Shown here one piece after another: positions 8,388 to 13,358 of a stretch of DNA of 35,458 nt (positions are counted from its first letter, which is position 1; each line of letters starts with the position of its first letter). The notes below the pieces were generated by a model that saw nothing but the letters and a program-made list of their open reading frames with translations, made no database searches and was not told where the DNA came from. This stretch comes from an uncultured Bacteroidales bacterium (GTDB lineage Bacteria; Bacteroidota; Bacteroidia; Bacteroidales; Paludibacteraceae), in NCBI GenBank assembly GCA_902780235.1, contig CACZEL010000019.1:1-35458 (forward strand), read 5' to 3'. A program made the translations under genes and the position numbers.

Positions 8388-8426
8388 ATTATTTACGATT
8401 TATGATTCAAATTTAAAATTTGGGTG

Positions 8427-8458
8427 CAAAGTTACACTTTTTTTTGCATATATGCAAG
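8427..8458 (-). promoter_or_regulatory. Promoter of the YhcH-family gene
   Basis: On the minus strand the -7 box TAACTTTG (8427-8434) is a full match to TAnnTTTG. Twenty bp upstream is CTTG (8455-8458), one mismatch from TTTG. The start codon follows 39 bp after the -7 box. Confidence 0.75.
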
Positions 8459-8474
8459 ATTTTTTGTAATTTTG
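8443..8474 (+). promoter_or_regulatory. Promoter of pepO
   Basis: TTTG (8443-8446), a 20-bp spacer and TAATTTTG (8467-8474) match the Bacteroidetes consensus exactly. The chosen ATG at 8505 follows 30 bp later. An in-frame ATG at 8424 lies upstream of this promoter and is rejected as a start. Confidence 0.85.
8444..8457. promoter_or_regulatory. 14-bp perfect palindrome shared by two divergent promoters
   Basis: TTGCATATATGCAA is perfectly symmetric. It contains three bases of the pepO -33 box at one end and three of the yhcH -33 box at the other, so the two promoters overlap back to back. The symmetry may simply reflect the paired -33 boxes, or it may be an operator. Confidence 0.5.
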
Positions 8475-8504
8475 CAGCCGATTTGCATAAAAATAATAGT
8501 AACA

Positions 8505-10541
8505 ATGAAAAAAATTCTATTTCCATTAGTATTGTTGACGCTTATGACAACAGCATGTACGAACCCTCAACAGACGACGGGTATTCACCCGGAGAACCTC
8601 GACACGACGGTCGTGCCGCAGTATGATTTTTACCAATTCGCCTGTGGCGGTTGGATGGCAAACAACCCTTTGACACCCGAATACAGCCGTTTCGGATCCT
8701 TCGACAAACTGGGTCTGCAGAATCTTGAACAAGTGAACGGACTGATTCAGGAAATCGCGGATAAGGTGAAGGGTGAAAGGTTAAAGGTGAAAGACGGTTC
8801 TATTGAGCAGAAGATCGGCGACATGTATAATTTGGCGATGGATACGGCTCGCCGTGATGCCGAAGGGATCGCGCCGGTTCAACCGACCCTTGCTGAGATC
8901 GCCGCTATTGAGTCACGCGAGCAGTTATCGGTGGCTTTGGGTAAAGCGATGGACTACAGCCTCTGGGCAATGTACGTAGATGCCGACGCAATGAACAGTT
9001 CGATGAACATCATGAACGAGTATCAAGCCGGTTTTTCGCTGGGCGAGAAAGAGTATTATATAGATGAAGACGAGCACACGCGCTCGATACGTGCAGCGTA
9101 TGTAGCGTACGTAGAGAAGATGTTCGATTTGTTCGGTTTTGACCACGTGGCAGAGCGTGCGCAGACGGTACTGCGCATGGAGACGCGTCTGGCAAAGGCA
9201 GCATACTCGAATGTTGAACTTCGCGACCCGCAACGCAACTACAACAAGATGAGTATTGATGAGTTACAGGCACTTGTTCCGCAGGTCGATTGGAAAGCAT
9301 ATTTCGCTGCTTTGGGCGTAGAGTTAGACAGCCTTTCCATCGGTCAGATCCCTCATCTGCAGGAAGCAGGAAAGATGTTAGCCGACGAACCGTTGGACGA
9401 TCTCAAGACCTTGTTCTCTTGGCAAGTGATCGAAGGTGCGGCATCGTACCTGACGACAGAGATCTACATGACCAGTTTTGATTTCTACGGTCGTGTGCTG
9501 TCCGGTACCGAAGAACCGCGTCCGCTGTGGAAACGTGCGGTTGGTATCGTGAACGGTACGTTAGGCGAGGCAGTAGGACAGATGTACGTAGCGAAGTACT
9601 TCCCGGAGGAGAACAAAGCGCGTATGTTAGCGTTGGTAAAGAACCTGCAGAAGGCACTCGGTATCCGTATCGAGAACCTCGCATGGATGAGTCGCGAAAC
9701 GAAAGACAAGGCGCTGGAGAAGCTGAACGCGATGACGATCAAGATTGGTTATCCGGACGAATGGCGCGACTATAGCAAGTTGGAGATCAACGCCGAGAAC
9801 ACCTATTATGCGAACCTGCAACGTGCGGCTAAGTTCGAGCAGGACTACAGCTTGAGTTACCTCGGCAAACCGGTGGATAAGAAAAAATGGTATATGACGC
9901 CGCAGACGGTGAATGCGTACTATAACCCGTCGAGCAACGAGATCTGTTTCCCCGCCGGTATCCTGCAATATCCGTTCTTTGACATGAGTGCCGACGATGC
10001 ATTCAACTACGGCGCTATCGGCGTCGTGATTGGTCATGAGATGACCCACGGATTCGATGATCAAGGCTGTCAGTTTGACAAAGATGGTAACATGATCAAC
10101 TGGTGGACCGCCGAAGACAAAGCCGCTTTTGACGCCCGCACGAAAGTGATGGAAGAGGCGTTCAACAAGATCGAAGTAGCACCCGGCGTACATGCGAACG
10201 GTGCGTTCACCTTGGGTGAGAACATCGCCGACCACGGTGGTCTGCAGGTCAGCTATCTGGCTTTCACGCTGAACGAAGAGGCAAAGGCTGAGAAAGACCG
10301 CTTGCAGGAGCGTGACGGCTTCACGCCGCAACAACGTTTCTTCTTGGCGTACGCAAATGTATGGGCAGGAAATATCCGTCCGGAAGAGATCCTGCAACGC
10401 ACAAAGAGCGATCCTCACTCGCTGGGTCGTTGGCGCGTGAACGGAGCCCTGCCGCAGATCAACGCTTGGTATGAAGCATGGAACGTGACGGAAGAAAGTC
10501 CGATGTATATCGCACCCGAAAATCGGGTATCGATATGGTAA
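8505..10541 (+). CDS. pepO: M13-family zinc metallopeptidase lipoprotein (PepO/neprilysin-like)
   Basis: This periplasmic or surface oligopeptidase cleaves small peptides with a catalytic zinc. The 678-aa protein starts MKKILFPLVLL and has a lipobox (LMTTAC), so it is membrane anchored. The N-terminal part (~residues 30-420) is the mainly helical M13 lid. The catalytic domain carries HEMTH (H511, E512, H515) within VIGHEMTHGFDDQG, and ENIAD (E572 the third zinc ligand, D576). NAYYNP near residue 470 and the C-terminal SPMYIAPENRVSIW are also typical. Residues ~87-98 (VKGERLKVKDGS) come from a microrepeat insertion at 8764-8795 placed just before the conserved SIEQKIGDMY. The gene is alone on the + strand, with its own promoter and a terminator at 10550-10571. 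Confidence 0.95.
   Translation: MKKILFPLVLLTLMTTACTNPQQTTGIHPENLDTTVVPQYDFYQFACGGWMANNPLTPEYSRFGSFDKLGLQNLEQVNGLIQEIADKVKGERLKVKDGSIEQKIGDMYNLAMDTARRDAEGIAPVQPTLAEIAAIESREQLSVALGKAMDYSLWAMYVDADAMNSSMNIMNEYQAGFSLGEKEYYIDEDEHTRSIRAAYVAYVEKMFDLFGFDHVAERAQTVLRMETRLAKAAYSNVELRDPQRNYNKMSIDELQALVPQVDWKAYFAALGVELDSLSIGQIPHLQEAGKMLADEPLDDLKTLFSWQVIEGAASYLTTEIYMTSFDFYGRVLSGTEEPRPLWKRAVGIVNGTLGEAVGQMYVAKYFPEENKARMLALVKNLQKALGIRIENLAWMSRETKDKALEKLNAMTIKIGYPDEWRDYSKLEINAENTYYANLQRAAKFEQDYSLSYLGKPVDKKKWYMTPQTVNAYYNPSSNEICFPAGILQYPFFDMSADDAFNYGAIGVVIGHEMTHGFDDQGCQFDKDGNMINWWTAEDKAAFDARTKVMEEAFNKIEVAPGVHANGAFTLGENIADHGGLQVSYLAFTLNEEAKAEKDRLQERDGFTPQQRFFLAYANVWAGNIRPEEILQRTKSDPHSLGRWRVNGALPQINAWYEAWNVTEESPMYIAPENRVSIW
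8764..8795 (+). repeat. In-frame microrepeat within pepO
   Basis: Three to four degenerate copies of a GGTGAAAG/GGTTAAAG-type unit, encoding VKGERLKVKDG in a variable loop. The unit is the complement of the spacer repeats of the TTTCACCTTTCACC type found at 15987-16034. Confidence 0.6.
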
Positions 10542-10549
10542 GAAAAAGA

Positions 10550-10579
10550 AAAGTCCGCGTTTGCGGACTTTCTTTTTTT
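10550..10579. terminator. Bidirectional Rho-independent terminator
   Basis: AAAGTCCGC (10550-10558) and GCGGACTTT (10563-10571) form a perfect 9-bp stem with loop GTTT. It is followed by a T-run to 10579 on the + strand and by TTCTTTTTC on the minus strand. It separates the convergent pepO and HIT genes and overlaps the HIT stop codon. Confidence 0.95.
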
Positions 10580-10985
10580 AGAGTTTGTCAATTGCCTCTG
10601 CGATCGAGTTGGCGATAATCGCCATCTCCTCAGCAGGAAGCGAGAGTTTGGGGTTGGTGAAGAGCATGTCTTTCTCGCTATTCATCGGCACGAGGTGTAC
10701 ATGTACATGATTTACCTCCATACCCAATACAGCGACACCGACACGCTTGCAACCGGTGGCTGCTTTGATGCCTACAGCCACTTTCTTGGCAAAAGTCATC
10801 AGACTCTGCAATTGCTCGTCCGAGAGGTCGAAGATATAATCCGCCTCGGGTTCAGCCAACTTAGGCACTACCAAGGTATGCCCTTTGACGATCGGGTTGA
10901 TATCCAGGAAAGCGTAGTTCTTCTCGTCCTCCGCTACCTTGTAACTCGGTATCTCACCCTTGATGATTTTCGTAAAAATAGTCAT
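10578..10985 (-). CDS. HIT-family nucleotide hydrolase
   Basis: The histidine-triad motif HVHVHLVP (H93, H95, H97) marks the active site; these enzymes hydrolyse nucleoside phosphoramidates or similar nucleotides in the cytoplasm. The N-terminus (FTKIIKGEIPSYKVAEDE, FLDINPIVKGHTLVVPK) is the conventional HIT fold start, and the 135-aa length fits the HINT-like group. The usual zinc-binding cysteine pair of some members is absent. It lies 35 bp after greA on the same strand, an arrangement that suggests a greA-HIT operon. The spacer consists of degenerate CATTTACGATTTAGT-like repeats. The exact substrate cannot be read. Confidence 0.93.
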   Translation of the reverse strand: MTIFTKIIKGEIPSYKVAEDEKNYAFLDINPIVKGHTLVVPKLAEPEADYIFDLSDEQLQSLMTFAKKVAVGIKAATGCKRVGVAVLGMEVNHVHVHLVPMNSEKDMLFTNPKLSLPAEEMAIIANSIAEAIDKL

Positions 10986-11020
10986 ATCATTTACGATTTA
11001 GTCATTTACCATTTGGTCAT
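10986..11020 (-). repeat. Microrepeat spacer between HIT gene and greA
   Basis: The spacer consists of about three imperfect copies of a TCATTTACGATTTAG / TCATTTACCATTTGG type unit (plus strand). It is similar in style to other spacers in the window. Confidence 0.5.
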
Positions 11021-11491
11021 TTAGAGGCTGATTTCGAGCACTTCAAACTCGAGCAGACCGATCGGTACTTTAACTTGTGCGATCTCGCCGACTTTCTTGC
11101 CGAGCAAGCCCTTCGCAATCGGAGTAGAGATAGCGATCTTACCTTCTGCGATATTGGCTTCGCCCTCTGTAACGATCTGGAAAGTTTTCTCCATACCGTT
11201 ACTCAGTTGGCGCACTTTGACACGGGTAAGGATCTGCACCTCATCCGTCTTGATATCTGCCGCGCTGATCACACGTGCATCCATCAGTCGCGCCTTGAGT
11301 TGCGCTATCTTTGTCTCCAGCGCACCCTGTGCTTCTTTTGCGGCATCATACTCCGCATTCTCACTTAAATCCCCTTTCTCACGCGCTTCTGCAATAGCGG
11401 CAATGATACGTGGGCGCTCTACAGTCTCAAGGAACTGTAAGTCCTCTTTCAATTTCTTTAGACCTTCTTCGGTCATGTACGTTACTGCCAT
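11021..11491 (-). CDS. greA: Transcription elongation factor GreA
   Basis: GreA rescues backtracked RNA polymerase by stimulating cleavage of the nascent RNA. The 156-aa protein has the N-terminal coiled-coil with the acidic tip GDLSENAEYDAAKEAQG (~residues 39-55; the D and E of GDLSENAEY coordinate the second magnesium ion). The C-terminal FKBP-like domain includes STPIAKGLLGKKVGE and ends VLEISL. It starts MAVTYMTEEGLKKL, as is usual in Bacteroidetes. It is followed by a HIT gene and preceded by a 32-codon ORF, a hairpin and a 12-codon ORF behind one promoter, so its expression may be controlled by attenuation (inference). Confidence 0.97.
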   Translation of the reverse strand: MAVTYMTEEGLKKLKEDLQFLETVERPRIIAAIAEAREKGDLSENAEYDAAKEAQGALETKIAQLKARLMDARVISAADIKTDEVQILTRVKVRQLSNGMEKTFQIVTEGEANIAEGKIAISTPIAKGLLGKKVGEIAQVKVPIGLLEFEVLEISL

Positions 11492-11562
11492 ATATATAAA
11501 TTATTTCGTTTTCAGTTGTTAGATGTTGTTTGAGATAGTTCAAACCTTCAAACTTTCAAACC

Positions 11563-11661
11563 CTAAAACTTCGGTTTGAGTATCTCGTTGGCGATGATAG
11601 CTTTGCGCACCTCATCGATGTCCGTCATATCCGGAATATTATGTTTTGTTTCGTCTTCCAT
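11563..11661 (-). CDS. Small ORF (32 aa) upstream of greA
   Basis: ATG at 11659-11661 and TAG at 11563-11565 enclose 32 codons. The peptide starts MEDETKHNIPDMTDIDEVRK and ends ILKPKF. The composition is soluble and helical-looking with an acidic start and a basic end, and no codon looks forced. It lies 71 bp before greA behind the promoter at 11754-11785, just after a terminator-like hairpin. I do not recognise a named family. It could be a real small protein or a leader that controls greA. Confidence 0.55.
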   Translation of the reverse strand: MEDETKHNIPDMTDIDEVRKAIIANEILKPKF

Positions 11662-11675
11662 GCTGTAAGATTTTT

Positions 11676-11714
11676 TTAAAAACGAAAGGAAACTTCACAG
11701 CCTCCTTTCGCCAT
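11676..11714 (-). CDS. Possible 12-aa leader peptide before greA
   Basis: ATG at 11712-11714 opens a 12-codon frame (MAKGGCEVSFRF) that ends in TAA at 11676-11678, inside the T-run of a terminator-like hairpin. Translation of this frame would run straight through the hairpin and could open it, as in classical attenuators. Nothing else supports translation, so this is tentative. Confidence 0.35.
   Translation of the reverse strand: MAKGGCEVSFRF
11678..11710 (-). terminator. Terminator-like hairpin (attenuator?) in the greA leader
   Basis: CGAAAGGA (minus strand, 11703-11710) pairs perfectly with TCCTTTCG (11683-11690) and is followed by five T residues (11682-11678). It lies ~40 bp after the expected start of transcription and upstream of both small ORF and greA, so it would terminate part of the transcripts before greA. 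Confidence 0.6.
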
Positions 11715-11753
11715 TAAACCTAAACCTTAACTATGAAAATTTTGTTTTCGGTA

Positions 11754-11785
11754 CAAAAGTACTGCTTTTATTTGACATGACCAAA
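11754..11785 (-). promoter_or_regulatory. Promoter of the greA leader
   Basis: On the minus strand TTTG (11782-11785), a 20-bp spacer and TACTTTTG (11754-11761) match the Bacteroidetes consensus exactly. There is no better promoter between it and greA, whose ATG lies 262 bp downstream. Confidence 0.85.
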
Positions 11786-11819
11786 TATTTTATCAAAAAA
11801 ATGCGAAAATTCTTACTTT

Positions 11820-13178
11820 TTAAACAATTTCGCCCCTTAAAGTCGCCGCAGAGGCTTCCAAAACACGCACTTTGACGATATCGCTCACTTTTTGGTCAGT
11901 ACGAGGAAAGACAACTGTTTTGTACTGCTGCGTACGTCCGTACATGTCGTCATGACTGCGTTTGGAGAAGCCTTCGACGAGTACCTCAACCACCTTTCCA
12001 ATCTCGCGCTGGTTGGACTCGAGCGACAGTTGGGTTTGCAGTGCGATGATCTCATTGAGACGCCGCACTTTCTCATCCTCGGGGATATTATCCTCCAGAT
12101 GTTTGGAAGCGTAAGTACCTGGTCGCTCGGAGTACTTGAACATAAAGGCAGAGTCAAAGCCCACTTCGCGCATGAGGCTGAGCGTTTCGGCATGATCCTC
12201 GAGCGTCTCATCGTGGAAGCCGCAGAGGATATCCGTACTGATTGCGGCATCGGGTAAGATACGCCGAATTGCAGCCACACGCTCCAAGTACCACTCACGG
12301 GTATATTTGCGGTTCATGAGTTTGAGCACGTGGTTCGAACCCGACTGCACCGCCAAGTGGATGAACTTACAGAGATTGTCATGGCGGCTGATGGCCTCTA
12401 GCGTCTTGTCGGACATATCCTTCGGATGGCTCGTTGTGAAGCGGATACGCATGTCGGGTACTGCTTCAGCGACGATCTCAAGTAAGTCAGCGAAATCTAT
12501 GACCTCTGATGGCTTTTGACTTTCGACTTTTGACTTTGGACTATACCTATACGAATTGACATTCTGACCGAGAAGCGTGACCTCTTTGTATCCGCGTGCC
12601 TGAAGGTCACGCACCTCATTAAGGATGGACTCCACATCGCGGCTGCGTTCGCGACCACGGGTGTAAGGCACGACGCAGTACGCACAGAAATTATTACAGC
12701 CTCGCATGATCGACACGAAGCCGGAAATACTACGACCAATACGGGCTGGTATGATCTGGCGGTAAGTCTCCGTCGTACTCAACTGCACGTTCATCGCCTT
12801 ATGCCCCTGTTCGCATTGCGCGAGCAGGTTCGGGATGTCCAAATAAGCATCGGGACCGGCCACAAAATCGACGCCGAAGGTATCGATCAGTTCTTGCCCC
12901 ATACGCTCGGCCATGCAGCCGATCACTCCGATGATCGGCTGTTGGCTCTTGGCTCTTAGCTTTTGGCTTTTCAGATGCGCTTTCAACTCACGCAGGCGAG
13001 AGCCGACTTTCTGTTCGGCATTGTCACGGATGGAACAGGTGTTAAGCAGAATGATGTCGGCATCCTCCCAACGCTCGGTCAGTTCGGCATCCGTGGTCTG
13101 CAAAATAGCCGCCACCACCTCGCTATCCGCCACGTTCATTTGGCATCCGTATGTCTCAATATAAAATTTTTTACTCAT
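11820..13178 (-). CDS. miaB: tRNA-2-methylthio-N6-isopentenyladenosine synthase MiaB
   Basis: This radical-SAM enzyme adds a methylthio group to i6A37 of tRNAs reading UNN codons. The N-terminal domain ligates an auxiliary cluster through C12 (YGCQMN), C48 (LLNTCSIR) and C88 (VIGCMAERMG). The radical-SAM motif is CNNFCAYC (C161, C165, C168), followed by VVPYTRGRERSR. A TRAM domain closes the 452-aa protein. The start MSKKFYIETYGCQMN at 13178 is chosen; the frame stays open further upstream, but only across the tRNA-Pro gene on the other strand. Two microrepeat insertions add KSQKLRAKSQQ (~70-80) and SKVESQKPSE (~216-225) in loops that are shorter in the usual family. No clear promoter was seen. 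Confidence 0.96.
   Translation of the reverse strand: MSKKFYIETYGCQMNVADSEVVAAILQTTDAELTERWEDADIILLNTCSIRDNAEQKVGSRLRELKAHLKSQKLRAKSQQPIIGVIGCMAERMGQELIDTFGVDFVAGPDAYLDIPNLLAQCEQGHKAMNVQLSTTETYRQIIPARIGRSISGFVSIMRGCNNFCAYCVVPYTRGRERSRDVESILNEVRDLQARGYKEVTLLGQNVNSYRYSPKSKVESQKPSEVIDFADLLEIVAEAVPDMRIRFTTSHPKDMSDKTLEAISRHDNLCKFIHLAVQSGSNHVLKLMNRKYTREWYLERVAAIRRILPDAAISTDILCGFHDETLEDHAETLSLMREVGFDSAFMFKYSERPGTYASKHLEDNIPEDEKVRRLNEIIALQTQLSLESNQREIGKVVEVLVEGFSKRSHDDMYGRTQQYKTVVFPRTDQKVSDIVKVRVLEASAATLRGEIV
12513..12541 (-). repeat. In-frame microrepeat 1 within miaB
   Basis: On the plus strand: about three copies of a CTTTTGACTTTxGACTTTTGAC type unit of ~10 bp. It encodes SKVESQKPSE in a surface loop between the radical-SAM motif and DFADLLE. 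Confidence 0.6.
12942..12973 (-). repeat. In-frame microrepeat 2 within miaB
   Basis: On the plus strand: four degenerate copies of a TTGGCTCT/TTGGCTTT unit, encoding KSQKLRAKSQQ just before the conserved PIIGVIGCMAER. Confidence 0.6.
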
Positions 13179-13202
13179 TTTCGTTAAAAAAAGTGCAATA
13201 AA

Positions 13203-13234
13203 TTTGCGTATGTCATTTTTTTGTTGTACCTTTG
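13203..13234 (+). promoter_or_regulatory. Promoter of tRNA-Pro
   Basis: TTTG (13203-13206), a 20-bp spacer and TACCTTTG (13227-13234) match the Bacteroidetes consensus exactly. The mature tRNA starts 25 bp further on. Confidence 0.88.
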
Positions 13235-13238
13235 CACC

Positions 13239-13256
13239 CGCTTTTGAAAAAAAGCG
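13239..13256 (+). other. Hairpin in the 5' leader of the tRNA precursor
   Basis: CGCTTTT (13239-13245) and AAAAGCG (13250-13256) pair perfectly around a GAAA loop, two bases before the mature tRNA 5' end. It would be removed by RNase P. Confidence 0.45.
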
Positions 13257-13258
13257 TT

Positions 13259-13332
13259 CGGGGAGTGGCGCAGCCCGGTAGCGCAACGGTCTGGGGGACC
13301 GGAGGTCGCGTGTTCGAATCACGTCTCCCCGA
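13259..13332 (+). tRNA. tRNA-Pro(GGG)
   Basis: A complete cloverleaf. Acceptor CGGGGAG/CTCCCCG, D stem GCGC/GCGC with loop AGCCCGGTA, anticodon loop CTGGGGG (13291-13297) with anticodon GGG at 13293-13295, T arm GCGTG-TTCGAAT-CACGT and discriminator A. The outermost anticodon-stem pair (A27/G43) is mismatched and one T-stem pair is a G-U wobble. No CCA is encoded. It is the only tRNA in the window and is transcribed alone from its own promoter. Confidence 0.97.
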
Positions 13333-13333
13333 C

Positions 13334-13358
13334 AAGAGAACTTCGGTTCTCTTTTTTT
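13334..13358 (+). terminator. Rho-independent terminator of tRNA-Pro
   Basis: AAGAGAAC (13334-13341), loop TTCG and GTTCTCTT (13346-13353) form a strong hairpin with a stable tetraloop, followed by a T-run to 13358. The T-run overlaps the porW-like stop codon on the other strand. Confidence 0.95.

Noticed and set aside
8424-8504. 27-codon extension of pepO
   Set aside because: It contains the pepO promoter; starting at 8505 gives a regular lipoprotein signal.
13179-13322. 48-codon extension of miaB
   Set aside because: It would run antisense across the tRNA-Pro gene; MiaB proteins normally start just before YGCQMN.
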